A stretch of 64,000 nt of DNA. Origin: Bordetella parapertussis (GTDB lineage: Bacteria > Pseudomonadota > Gammaproteobacteria > Burkholderiales > SG8-39). How positions within the stretch are numbered: the stretch's first letter is position 1; every line of letters begins with the position of its first letter. Positions 39,747 to 48,374 of the stretch are shown here, piece by piece. A model generated the notes under the pieces. That model was not told the DNA's origin and ran no database searches. It saw only the letters and a program-made list of their open reading frames with translations. Location of the stretch: the NCBI GenBank assembly GCA_945862265.1, contig CAMAXP010000010.1, positions 1 through 64,000 on the forward strand, written 5' to 3'. A program made the translations under genes and the position numbers.

Positions 39747-40442
39747 CTATGCCCCGAGCCGCGTCGCGAGCTCGGGGAAATCCTCCAGCACCATGGTGTG
39801 CGCAGGGTTCGGCACGGGATCCGGCGGTCCGCCGGGTCCCCATTCATTCGGGCGTTTCACAAAAGCCGTCTTGTATCCGCATCCCAGCGCTGCGTTCAGG
39901 TCGAAGTTGTGACACGCCACCATGAGAATTTCCGACGGATCGAGCTGCAGCCATTTTGCCGCGGTCATGTAGGCCTCGGGACGGGTCTTGTACATGCCGA
40001 TCATCTCGCACGAAATGATCGCATCCCAGTCGATGCCGTTCCTTTTCGAGACGTCGACCACGAGCGACGTAGTGAGCAGGGTGAAGGACGCCACCACGTA
40101 TTTTTTTCTCAGGCGTGCGAGGGCTGCAGGGAAATCGGGCCATGCGTCGAGCGCATGCCACGTGCGCCAGATCCCGTCGCGATCCTCAGCCGTCAGCGCT
40201 TCCAGCTTGTGATCGGCCAGGACCGCATCGAGCACGCGCCTGTGGACATCGTCGAAATTGAATGCCGGACGGACCTGTCCGGTGATTGCCTGCAGGGACC
40301 GGCGCCGGTAGTCGTTTGTGACCGCCGCCCAGTCCGCCGTGAGTCCGTGTCTGGCACCGGCCGCCGCCAACGCCCGGCTGATTCCGCCGTGCCAGTCGAG
40401 GATGGTGCCGCCGGTGTCGAACGTGAGTGCCTTGATTTCCAT
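39747..40442 (-). CDS. HAD-superfamily hydrolase, haloacid dehalogenase type II-like
   Basis: A 231-residue HAD protein. Motif I is ALTFDTGGTILDW with the nucleophilic Asp; motif II lies near FTLLTTSL, the Lys region at MYKTRPEAY and motif III in VACHNFDLNAAL. The pattern resembles haloacid dehalogenase type II proteins, though the second Asp of motif I is replaced by Gly, as in dehalogenases. The substrate is not known. Start at 40442 has GAGAGG upstream and fits motif I; a longer start at 40472 overlaps the upstream region. Confidence 0.82.
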   Translation of the reverse strand: MEIKALTFDTGGTILDWHGGISRALAAAGARHGLTADWAAVTNDYRRRSLQAITGQVRPAFNFDDVHRRVLDAVLADHKLEALTAEDRDGIWRTWHALDAWPDFPAALARLRKKYVVASFTLLTTSLVVDVSKRNGIDWDAIISCEMIGMYKTRPEAYMTAAKWLQLDPSEILMVACHNFDLNAALGCGYKTAFVKRPNEWGPGGPPDPVPNPAHTMVLEDFPELATRLGA

Positions 40443-40452
40443 TCTTCGCCTC

Positions 40453-40653
40453 TCAGGGATTACGCCCGCCATCGTCGTCCGGGCCGGGATACAGCGGCGC
40501 GGCGCGATGCAGGAAGTCCAGCTGCTTGCGCACGCGCGAGCAGGAAGTGCAGATGAGCAGGTGCAGGCGCAGCGACGCGCGCTGCCCCAGGCCGAGGTCC
40601 CGGTCCAGTCCCTGCGACATCAGCCGGCTGGCCTCCTTGCAGCTGATCATCAT
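40453..40653 (-). CDS. Zinc-finger anti-sigma factor
   Basis: A 66-residue protein with the anti-sigma zinc motif H31-x3-C35-x2-C38 and an upstream C5, as in soluble ZAS (zf-HC2) proteins. It has no membrane segment. Its ATG overlaps the stop of the sigma factor gene (ATGA), the usual sigma/anti-sigma order. It should hold the sigma factor inactive until an oxidative or other signal releases it. Confidence 0.82.
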   Translation of the reverse strand: MMISCKEASRLMSQGLDRDLGLGQRASLRLHLLICTSCSRVRKQLDFLHRAAPLYPGPDDDGGRNP

Positions 40654-41231
40654 CGGCCACCCGCCGCGATCCAGTTGCGCTCGAGGCATTCGCGCAGCTT
40701 CATCCGCGCACGGTACAGCAGCACCCAGCAGTTCGAGTCGCTGATCGACAGGGTCGCGCAGATTTCCCCGGTGTCCAGGCCCATCACCTCACGCATCGCG
40801 AAGGCCTGGGCGGTCGCTTTGGGCAGGCTCTCGAGGCACTCCTGCAGCACATCGAAGAACCGCTGCCGCGACAGCGTTTCTTCCGGGTTTCCCCAGTCCG
40901 CCGGAGTGTCCGCGTAGTGGCCGTCCGGCTTGAACAGGACGTCCATGTCCCCGGGCGAGCTCTCGTGCTGGTCGAGGTCCAGGCTTTGTTCGCGGCTGGT
41001 CTTGCGGATCGAGTCGATGATCTTGTGCTTGAGGATCCCGATCAGCCAGGTGCGCACCGACGAGCCGCCGGCAAATCCCTGCGCGCCCCGGATGGCCGCG
41101 ACCATGGTCTCCTGAACCGCATCCTCGGCCTGGGCGTGGTTGCGCAGCTGCAGCATCGCGTACTTCAGAAGCTGGGGACGGTGCTTGTCCAGGTCCCGGG
41201 CGTCCAGCGGGCCTCGCGAATCCAGTGCCAT
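40650..41231 (-). CDS. ECF-type RNA polymerase sigma factor
   Basis: A 193-residue sigma-70-family ECF factor with region 2 (LLKYAMLQLRNHAQAEDAVQ, VRTWLIGILKHKIID) and region 4 (LESLPKATAQAFAMREVMG, then a helix-turn-helix ending NCWVLLYRARMKLRECL). An acidic linker separates them. It is paired with a zinc anti-sigma. No ribosome binding site is obvious before the ATG. The regulon is not visible. Confidence 0.87.
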   Translation of the reverse strand: MALDSRGPLDARDLDKHRPQLLKYAMLQLRNHAQAEDAVQETMVAAIRGAQGFAGGSSVRTWLIGILKHKIIDSIRKTSREQSLDLDQHESSPGDMDVLFKPDGHYADTPADWGNPEETLSRQRFFDVLQECLESLPKATAQAFAMREVMGLDTGEICATLSISDSNCWVLLYRARMKLRECLERNWIAAGGR

Positions 41232-41324
41232 TGGCGGGGACCGTCTTGGGGTGTGAATTGCGCGAATCTATGGCTTCGCCCGGTGAAACGCAAGCGGCGC
41301 GGCCGTCCTGCGCCATTGCCCGGC

Positions 41325-42713
41325 TCACGCGATCACCGCGAGGTCCAGCGTGCTGTCGACGCCCGCAACGTTGCGTCCGGTGCGTCTTTCACGCGCCCGG
41401 GTGTCGTCGTAGCCCTGACTGACCGCGGATTTCACCGCCGTGGCGGTGGTCAGGGCGAGAACATTCTCGGCCTTGGTGTGGTTCTGCAGCTTGGCCGCCC
41501 GGTTCACCGGGTCGCCAATGACCGCGTATTCGAGCCGTCCCTCGTCCCCGATTGCGCCGCAGGTCACGGTGCCGACAGCGATGCCGATCCCCACGCCCGG
41601 AGCGGGCAAGCCCTCGGCACTGCGGGTCCCGGCCCAGGCGCCCATGGCGTCGATGAGTTGCTCTGCGGTGCGCATCGCGTCGGCTGCGTAAGTGGTTGTC
41701 ATCCGCGTGGCGCCGAAAGTGACCATGATCCCGTCGCCCAGGTAGGTGGTTATGCTGCCGCCGTTCCTGCGGATCACCGGCACCGCGATGCGCTGGTACT
41801 CCCCCAGCAAGGCGATCAACTCCTGCGGCGGGAGGGTGGATGCAAGCCGCGTGAATCCGCGCATGTCCACGAACATCGCCGCGGCCTCGGCCTGCCGGCC
41901 CTGCCCGGGCTGGAGGATCTCGTCGGAGCCGACGATCGTCGCGGCGATCTCCGGGGAGAAGAAGCGCGACAGTTGCGCGGCGGCGGCCTGCTCCGCGACC
42001 GAACGATGCAGCAGAGACCGGGCGCGGGCCGCGGCGATGGCGAGCAGGGCCGAGACCATGAGTATGGAAATGATCTTGTCCACTTCGCCGCCGATCAGAA
42101 TGTGGAGTGACGTCATGTAGGCGACGTAGTCGCGTGTGATCAGTTCACGGCCGCCCGGCGCCATGATGGCAATCGCCACCAGGATGATCCAGCCGGCGGC
42201 GGCCGAGACGCCGGCGAACAGCACGTAGATCGGCGCGAGGCTGAGGGCCCTCAGCGCGATGAAGATGAACACGTACAGCACGGTAGGGGCCTTGAGGTAG
42301 AAGGCGGCAGGCTGGCCGTACTGGATATGGAAACTCCAGATGGTCACCATCAGCACCGACACATCCACTACCACCGAGCACATCAGCATCGGATGGCCCA
42401 GCTTGTTGCGGTAGGCGAGGTAGAGGCGCCAGGCGGTGAACGCGGCATAGATGCCGAGCGCCCAGGGCACCGGGCGCAGGATCGTGTCTTCGGAAAAGGT
42501 CTTGCGCGAAAGGGTGTAGAACACCGCAAAGACGAAAACCAGGCTCGCCTGGATCCATCCGGCGAGGATCTCGTTGCGCTGGCGATGCCGGTCCAGGTCG
42601 CGCTGCACGTGGCTGGGCAGGTCGCCGAGCTCGGCCCCGGTCAGCCAGTCGCGCGCCCGGCTCCAGAGGCCGGGCAGCGTCCCTGACAGCCGGACCGGTG
42701 GATTTGCAATCAT
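41325..42713 (-). CDS. Membrane class III adenylate/guanylate cyclase
   Basis: A 462-residue protein with about six N-terminal membrane segments (about residues 50-245) and a cytosolic class III cyclase domain. Metal-binding Asp residues are in MFVDMRGFT and TYLGDGIMVTFG; the transition-state Asn/Arg are in VIGDPVNRAAKLQ. It should make cAMP or cGMP; substrate-specifying residues cannot be settled by eye. It lies upstream of the ECF sigma gene on the same strand with a 93-base gap. Confidence 0.87.
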   Translation of the reverse strand: MIANPPVRLSGTLPGLWSRARDWLTGAELGDLPSHVQRDLDRHRQRNEILAGWIQASLVFVFAVFYTLSRKTFSEDTILRPVPWALGIYAAFTAWRLYLAYRNKLGHPMLMCSVVVDVSVLMVTIWSFHIQYGQPAAFYLKAPTVLYVFIFIALRALSLAPIYVLFAGVSAAAGWIILVAIAIMAPGGRELITRDYVAYMTSLHILIGGEVDKIISILMVSALLAIAAARARSLLHRSVAEQAAAAQLSRFFSPEIAATIVGSDEILQPGQGRQAEAAAMFVDMRGFTRLASTLPPQELIALLGEYQRIAVPVIRRNGGSITTYLGDGIMVTFGATRMTTTYAADAMRTAEQLIDAMGAWAGTRSAEGLPAPGVGIGIAVGTVTCGAIGDEGRLEYAVIGDPVNRAAKLQNHTKAENVLALTTATAVKSAVSQGYDDTRARERRTGRNVAGVDSTLDLAVIA

Positions 42714-42878
42714 TCGTCAACCTCCGTTTCACCGGGTAGTCGGGACTGCGGCCGCATTCCTTACACCCGGGCCGGTGTGTGCGGCGCGCAAATCTGCTAT
42801 ATCTCGTACCGGTCGAGGAGGGGAAATTCCCATGCGCGCGGTGCCGGCGCGTTTCAACAGGATGGGGGAGCATCAGTC

Positions 42879-43163
42879 ATGCCGAAAGCACTCTGGAACG
42901 AGAAGGTCATCGCGCAATCCGAGCGTGTCGAGACCGTCGAGGGAAATACCTATTTCCCGCCGGGCGCGATCAGCAAGGAGCACCTCGGGCCGAGCGACAC
43001 GCACACGAACTGCCACTGGAAGGGCATTGCCAGCTATTACGACGTCATCGTCGACGGCAAGGTGAACAAGGACGCCGCCTGGTACTACCCCGATCCCAAG
43101 CCCGAGGCGATGCACATCAAGGACCACATCGCGTTCTGGCGCGGTGTCAAAGTAGAGGAGTAA
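42879..43163 (+). CDS. DUF427 domain protein
   Basis: A 94-residue protein of the DUF427 family, with NTYFPPGAI, TNCHWKGIASYYDV and AWYYPDPKPEA, forming a small single-domain beta fold. Many members sit beside redox or AhpD-like genes; here an AhpD-like gene follows after 6 bases. GGGGGAG precedes the ATG at 42879, which fits the family start. Function unknown. Confidence 0.85.
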   Translation: MPKALWNEKVIAQSERVETVEGNTYFPPGAISKEHLGPSDTHTNCHWKGIASYYDVIVDGKVNKDAAWYYPDPKPEAMHIKDHIAFWRGVKVEE

Positions 43164-43169
43164 GCACGC

Positions 43170-43610
43170 ATGAAACCCAGGATCGAAATGCACACCGCGG
43201 CCCCGGCCGCTTACGCCGCGATGCGAGCGCTGTCAGCGTTCACAGGCACCTGCGGGCTGGAGCCTTCTCTGCTCGAACTCGTCAAGACGCGCGCCTCGCA
43301 GATCAACGGCTGCGCCTACTGCATCCAGATGCACACCCGCGATGCGCGCAAGGCCGGTGAGTCGGACGAGCGGCTGCACCTCCTTGCAGTGTGGCGGGAG
43401 ACTGTAATCTACACGCCTCGCGAGCGGGCCGCCCTCGCCTGGACCGAGTCGCTCACGCTGCTCACGGAGGGGCACGCGCCGGACGCCGTGTATGCCGAGG
43501 TTCGCGCGCAGTTCAGCGAGGAGGAATTGACGAACCTGTCGCTTGCCATCGCCACAATCAACGCCTGGAACCGCCTCGCCGTGGGACTGCGTTTCGTGCC
43601 CAAGCCCTAA
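43170..43610 (+). CDS. Carboxymuconolactone decarboxylase/AhpD-like protein
   Basis: A 146-residue AhpD-fold protein with the peroxidatic motif C48-x2-C51-x3-H55 (GCAYCIQMH) in an all-helical domain. Such proteins act as alkylhydroperoxidases or thiol-disulfide partners rather than true decarboxylases when CxxC is present. It follows DUF427 in an apparent operon. Its stop is one base before the start of a HemD-like remnant. Confidence 0.88.
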   Translation: MKPRIEMHTAAPAAYAAMRALSAFTGTCGLEPSLLELVKTRASQINGCAYCIQMHTRDARKAGESDERLHLLAVWRETVIYTPRERAALAWTESLTLLTEGHAPDAVYAEVRAQFSEEELTNLSLAIATINAWNRLAVGLRFVPKP

Positions 43611-43611
43611 C

Positions 43612-43726
43612 GTGGGTGCAAAGACCGTCGCGATCCTCGAGTCCCGCTCAGGCGCGCAACTGGCTCCAGACCGGCGTCGGCACGCGGGCGCTGTTCGAAG
43701 CCACCGACGCACTCGGCCGCGCAGGC
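43612..43726 (+). pseudogene. Internally deleted remnant of a uroporphyrinogen-III synthase-like gene
   Basis: A GTG at 43612 opens VGAKTVAILESRSGAQL, like the N-terminus of HemD-like proteins in Burkholderiales. From about 43661 a different frame reads LQTGVGTRALFEATDALGRAGL, like a later conserved segment of the same family (about residue 60 onwards). The intervening residues are missing and everything after about 43726 is replaced by the convergent Bug gene. It lies directly after the AhpD-like gene, where an intact gene would have formed the third member of the operon. Identification rests on pattern memory of the family and needs a search. Confidence 0.5.
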
Positions 43727-44692
43727 CTATTCCGCCTTCAGGCCGGAGGCTTTCACCACGCGCGTCCATTTGGCGAGTTCGTCCTTGACGTAAGCCGAGA
43801 ACTGCTCCGGGGTGTTGGTGACCGCCTCGGCGCCCTGGCTCGCAAGCCGCTCGCGCAAGTCCTGAGCGCGCATCGCCTTGACGGTCTCCACGTTGAGGGC
43901 GGTAACAACGGCGGCCGGCGTTCCAGCAGGCGCGAAGAATCCGAACCACGCGCTGACCTCGAAGCCGGGCACGCCCGATTCGGCCACGGTCGGCACGCCG
44001 GGCAGGGCCGCGGAGCGTTCCATGCCCGTCACTGCGAGCGCGCGCGCGGCGCCGGACTTGACGTGCGACTGGGCGGTGAGCACGAGGTCGAACATCAGGT
44101 TCACCTGTCCCGCCAGCAGGTCGTTCAGCGCAGGCGCGCTGCCCCTGTACGGGATGTGGACCATGAAGGTGCCGGTCATGCTCTTGAACAACTCGCCGGC
44201 CAGGTGGTTCGAGGTGCCGTTGCCCGCCGAGGAAAAGTTGAGCGAGCCGGGTTTCACCTTGGCGAGCGCAACGAGTTCCCGCACGTTTTTCGCGGGCAGC
44301 GAAGGGTGGGCCAGCAGCGCGAAAGGAAGCGAGGCGACCAGCGAGACCGGCGCGAAGTCCTTTACCGGGTCGTACTTGAGGCCGGGCGTGAGCGCGGGAT
44401 TGATCGCATGGGAGCTGACCGTGCCGAGCATTATCGTGTAGCCATCCGGCGCGGACTTCGCGGTGGCTTCGGCGCCGATCGCGGTGCCCGCGCCGGGCCG
44501 GTTGTCGATGACGACGGATTGCCCGAGGCCGTCGGAAAGCTTCTGCCCGATTGCGCGCGCGAGGATATCCGCCGAGCCGCCGGGCGGGTAGGGCACGATG
44601 AGCTTTACCGGCTTGGACGGCCATGCCTGTGCGAACGCGCTGCCTGTGCCGGCAGCGAGGGCGAAGAGTAAGGCGAGTGCCAGTGCTTTCAT
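43727..44692 (-). CDS. Bug-family tripartite tricarboxylate transporter substrate-binding protein
   Basis: A 321-residue Bug receptor: signal peptide ending SAFAQ, WPSKPVKLIVPYPPGG, NRPGAGT, APDGYTI, IPYRGSAPAL and FFAPAGTPAAVV in order. The ATG at 44692 overlaps the stop of the diiron protein gene (ATGA), so translation is coupled to an enzyme gene, which suggests that the receptor ligand is related to that enzyme. Its 3' end cuts into the HemD-like remnant. Confidence 0.9.
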   Translation of the reverse strand: MKALALALLFALAAGTGSAFAQAWPSKPVKLIVPYPPGGSADILARAIGQKLSDGLGQSVVIDNRPGAGTAIGAEATAKSAPDGYTIMLGTVSSHAINPALTPGLKYDPVKDFAPVSLVASLPFALLAHPSLPAKNVRELVALAKVKPGSLNFSSAGNGTSNHLAGELFKSMTGTFMVHIPYRGSAPALNDLLAGQVNLMFDLVLTAQSHVKSGAARALAVTGMERSAALPGVPTVAESGVPGFEVSAWFGFFAPAGTPAAVVTALNVETVKAMRAQDLRERLASQGAEAVTNTPEQFSAYVKDELAKWTRVVKASGLKAE

Positions 44693-45615
44693 GCGGCGGC
44701 CTTCTGCGGTCCGTCCACTTCCGGGATCGCCGGGATGGGCACGTTCCATGGCGCGACGTCCTCGCGGATCTTGTCGAGCGCCGCCTTGATGATGCCCATT
44801 TCCTGGTCCGGGTGCGTCGCGCCCAGGCCGTATTCGGCCGCCAGCGCGCGGTTGCGCGAAGAGCGCTTCCTCTCGTCCTCGGGGAGGTTGACGACGGCGT
44901 AGACGCCATTGAGGAGGGACCCGCGCAGTTTCTTCGAGACCTTTGCGCCAAGCATGGTTTTCTCCTCGGTCGACAATTGCGAGAAGAACCGCCGCATCAC
45001 GATGCGACCGAACTGTATGTGCCGCGCTTCGTCGCGCAGGATCAGCCGGCAGGACTCCTTGATCGATTCGAAGCGCGCATTTTCGTAGCGTGCCTGCAGG
45101 AGTTCGCCCGAGAGCTGCTCGAACAGCGTGTTGACGGCGAGCCCGCCGAAGAACGACATGGCTTTCTCATCCCGTTCGTCGTGGAACTTCGGGATGATGG
45201 TCTGGAAGTAGTCGGCACGCGGTATCGGCTCGTAGTCAGCCACTTTGCCTCCGATCGCCCGTGCAACGCGCCACGACGACTCGTGGTGGCGCAGTTCCTC
45301 GGCGATGAAGTTGACGATGTGCTGCTTCACTTCGAACGGCTGGTGCGAGGAAACGGCTTCGCGGTAGCGCTCCGCGCCGTAGGGCGTCGCGCCGTGCTCC
45401 ATCCATGCCCGCAGGCTCCACCATTCCGCCCCGGCACGGCGGACCTCGTCGGGGAGGTTGGCATTGCTGATGTCTGAATAGTCGATCTTTGCCGGGTCCC
45501 AGGCGAGGTCGCGTGCCTGCTGGCACAGCTGCCAGACCTCGGGCAGTTGCATCTCGGCAACGATCGGGTACGGATTGGGGTTCTGGACGATCTCTTCGAG
45601 CATTGAGGGTTGCAT
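44689..45615 (-). CDS. Ferritin-like diiron protein, possible oxygenase
   Basis: A 308-residue helical protein with a ferritin-like diiron pattern: an E-E-x-x-H segment at E106-H110 (AEELRHHE) and D195-E196-x-x-H199 (RDEARHIQFG), with further Glu residues near 166-171. This resembles AurF-like or R2-like diiron proteins. The ATG at 45615 has GGGAGAG before it; a GTG at 45627 is a longer option. It starts a reverse-strand pair with the Bug gene. Substrate unknown. Confidence 0.72.
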   Translation of the reverse strand: MQPSMLEEIVQNPNPYPIVAEMQLPEVWQLCQQARDLAWDPAKIDYSDISNANLPDEVRRAGAEWWSLRAWMEHGATPYGAERYREAVSSHQPFEVKQHIVNFIAEELRHHESSWRVARAIGGKVADYEPIPRADYFQTIIPKFHDERDEKAMSFFGGLAVNTLFEQLSGELLQARYENARFESIKESCRLILRDEARHIQFGRIVMRRFFSQLSTEEKTMLGAKVSKKLRGSLLNGVYAVVNLPEDERKRSSRNRALAAEYGLGATHPDQEMGIIKAALDKIREDVAPWNVPIPAIPEVDGPQKAAA

Positions 45616-45698
45616 GGCCTCTCCCACGTCAATTGGCAGTGGCTGATTCTAGCCCGACGATGCAGTGGGCGCTTCGCGCGCGAGATATCATCCTCCCC

Positions 45699-48374
45699 AT
45701 GCCTGCCGTCCAATTGACCAAGCCTGAACTGCTGGAGCGCCTTGCGGCCGGGCACGCGGTGCGGATGACGGTCGTGACACCCAACCAGCGCCTTGCGCAG
45801 GAACTCGGCCGGGCATTCGATCGCTTCCAGCTGGAGCGGGGTCTCGCGCTCTGGGATGCGCCGGACATCCTGCCGCTGAACGCGTTTGTTGCACGCGCCT
45901 ACGACGATGCCTTGTACTCGGAGCGAGCCGCCGCCCTGCCGCTCCTGCTTGCGCCAGCGCAAGAGCAGGCGCTCTGGGAGGAGGTTGTCGGGGGAACGGA
46001 CGGCGGGGCCGGTCTGCTTGCATTGCCGCAGGCCGCGGCTGCCGCCCGCGATGCGTGGAAGACGGCGCACGAATGGCGCATCCTCCCCGCCCTCAGGGAC
46101 GCCCGGCTGAACGAGGATTGCGAGGCATTTGCAGCATGGGCTGAGAGGTACGAGCGCGTCACCCGGCGGGACGGGCACACCGATGCGGCGCGATTGCCCG
46201 ACCTCGTTGCGGGATTGCTGGGCGAGGCCGTCATCCGCAAGCCGGCCGCGCTGGTGCGCTACGGCTTTGACATCGTTACCGCGCAGCAGGACGCGTTCTT
46301 CGAGGCCCTGGCAGCCCGGGGCTGCGACATTGTCGCGTGTGCCCCACCCGCGCGAGATGCAAAGGTCAGTCGAGTGCCCTGTGTCGATGCGCGCGACGAG
46401 ATCCTGCATGCTGCGCGTTGGGCGCGCCAAAGGCTCGAGGCGGGGCCGAATGCGCGCATTGGCGTCGTGGTGCCCGGGCTCGAAAGGCAGCGCAATGCGG
46501 TACGGCGCATCTTTGCCCAGACGATGGGCGCCGCCCAAGTGCAGCCGTTCAACATTTCCCTCGGGGAGCCGCTGGCCGACTACCCGCTGGTGGATGCCGC
46601 ATTGCTTGTGCTGGCGGCTACGGGCCGGGAATTCACGTTCGAGCGTGCGAGCGCGCTTGTGCGCTCGCCGTTTATCGCCGGGGCGGGGGATGAACTCGCA
46701 CAACGCGCCCGCCTGGACGCAGCCTTGGGCCGGCGCGCCGAACCGGGCCTGACGCTCGATCGCCTGGTGACGCTGGCCGGCGGGCAAGGGCTGGCCCCGG
46801 GGTTGGTGCAGCTGCTGGCCCGACTTGCCGAATTTCGCAAGGATCGCCTGTTTGGCGTGCAGTCCCCGTCCGAGTGGGGTCTTGCGTTCTCGGACGCGCT
46901 TAAACTGGTCGGGTTTCCCGGCGGGCGAGCGCTCGATTCGACCGAGTACCAGGCGCTCAAGAAGTGGCACGCCGTGCTTGCCCAGTTCGCGCAGCTCGAG
47001 CGCGTAGTGCCAAGGATGGGCCATGGCGAGGCCGTGGCGCGGCTGCGCCGCATCGCGGCCGATACTTCCTTCCAGCCCGAATCGCCGGACGTGCCGATCC
47101 AGGTCCTGGGCGTGCTCGAATCGGCCGGCTGCGAGTTCGACCATCTCTGGGTCATGGGGTTGAGCGCGGACGCCTGGCCACTGGCCGCACGCCCGACACC
47201 CTTCCTGCCGCTTGCGTTGCAACGCGCAGCCGGTCTTCCGGAATCTTCGGCCGAGGCCTCGCTCGCCCTCGACCGGCGCATCACTGAGGGCTGGCTCACG
47301 GCTGCGGGGGAGGTCGTGATTTCCCATCCCACTCGCGAGGCCGACCGGGCGCTGGCGCCGAGTCCGCTCATCGCTGCAATTGCGGAAAGCGATCTCCAGT
47401 TGACTGCGTATCCCTCCTGGCGCGACGTGTTGTTTGCGAGCCGAAAAATCGAACGGATTGCTGATGCCCAGGCGCCGGCATTCCCCTCGCGGGAAGCGAG
47501 GGGAGGTAGCGCGTTGATTCGCGACCAGGCTGCGTGCCCCTTCCGGGCCTTCGCGCTTCACCGCCTGGGATCGGAAGCGCTCGAGGCGCCGCATGCGGGC
47601 CTCGATGCGCTGGAGCGTGGATCCCTCGTGCACAGGGTGCTAGCCCGTGCCTGGGAACAGCTCGAGACCAAGCATGCGTTGGACACCCTCCCCGACGAAG
47701 AGCTGCGCATGTTGCTGGCCGCTGCGGCAGACGAGGCGGTGGCGCGCCAAAAGCGCGATCGTCCCGCTACGCTCGGGGGACGCTTTGCGGACGTCGAAAG
47801 GCGTCGCCTTGCCCGTCTCGCTTTCGACTGGCTCCAGCTCGAAAAAGTGCGCGGCGATTTCAGCGTATTTGCAATCGAGGACAAGCGATCGATTGCCATC
47901 GGAGGGCTGCAGCTCAACGGGCGGCTGGACCGGGTGGACGAGTCCCCGGACGGGCAGCGCGTTGTCATCGACTACAAGACGCGCGCGCCTGCGGCGGGAA
48001 CCTGGCTGGGCGAGCGTCCCGATGAACCGCAACTGCCGCTCTACCTGGTCGCGGCGGAACCGGGCGCCACTGCGATTGCGTTCGCGCAGGTCAGGGCCAA
48101 TGACATGAAGTTCGTGGCGCTGGCCGCCGGCAAGGGCATCCTGCCGGGCGCACGCACGCTGCCCGATGGCCGGCTCAAGCGCGCCGCCGAGTCCTGGGAG
48201 GCGCAGCTTGCCGCGTGGCGTGAGGAACTCGAGCGCCTCGCCAGCGACTTCGCTGCAGGGCGGGCAGGCGTTTACCCGAAGCCCGGTGCCTGCGAATACT
48301 GCGACCAGAAACCCCTGTGCCGCATCCACGAGCGGGTAGGCGGGCTCGCGGAGGATGGCGAGGAGGCCGCATGA
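45699..48374 (+). CDS. AddB-type PD-(D/E)XK nuclease of double-strand break repair
   Basis: An 891-residue protein of the AddB/RexB type. The N-terminal two thirds are a degenerate helicase-like region; the C-terminus is a RecB-like nuclease with D758 and K760 in VIDYKT and the preceding GRLDRVDE. An iron-sulfur cluster is predicted from C613 (ACPFRAF) and C865-x2-C868-x5-C874, the AddB arrangement. It should resect broken DNA ends with the helicase encoded next. The ATG at 45699 was chosen; upstream extension overlaps the diiron gene start region. The stop overlaps the partner start (ATGA). Confidence 0.82.
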   Translation: MPAVQLTKPELLERLAAGHAVRMTVVTPNQRLAQELGRAFDRFQLERGLALWDAPDILPLNAFVARAYDDALYSERAAALPLLLAPAQEQALWEEVVGGTDGGAGLLALPQAAAAARDAWKTAHEWRILPALRDARLNEDCEAFAAWAERYERVTRRDGHTDAARLPDLVAGLLGEAVIRKPAALVRYGFDIVTAQQDAFFEALAARGCDIVACAPPARDAKVSRVPCVDARDEILHAARWARQRLEAGPNARIGVVVPGLERQRNAVRRIFAQTMGAAQVQPFNISLGEPLADYPLVDAALLVLAATGREFTFERASALVRSPFIAGAGDELAQRARLDAALGRRAEPGLTLDRLVTLAGGQGLAPGLVQLLARLAEFRKDRLFGVQSPSEWGLAFSDALKLVGFPGGRALDSTEYQALKKWHAVLAQFAQLERVVPRMGHGEAVARLRRIAADTSFQPESPDVPIQVLGVLESAGCEFDHLWVMGLSADAWPLAARPTPFLPLALQRAAGLPESSAEASLALDRRITEGWLTAAGEVVISHPTREADRALAPSPLIAAIAESDLQLTAYPSWRDVLFASRKIERIADAQAPAFPSREARGGSALIRDQAACPFRAFALHRLGSEALEAPHAGLDALERGSLVHRVLARAWEQLETKHALDTLPDEELRMLLAAAADEAVARQKRDRPATLGGRFADVERRRLARLAFDWLQLEKVRGDFSVFAIEDKRSIAIGGLQLNGRLDRVDESPDGQRVVIDYKTRAPAAGTWLGERPDEPQLPLYLVAAEPGATAIAFAQVRANDMKFVALAAGKGILPGARTLPDGRLKRAAESWEAQLAAWREELERLASDFAAGRAGVYPKPGACEYCDQKPLCRIHERVGGLAEDGEEAA

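Noticed and set aside
43170-43610. True gamma-carboxymuconolactone decarboxylase
   Set aside because: The CxxC-x3-H motif is that of AhpD-like peroxidases; protocatechuate pathway genes are absent.
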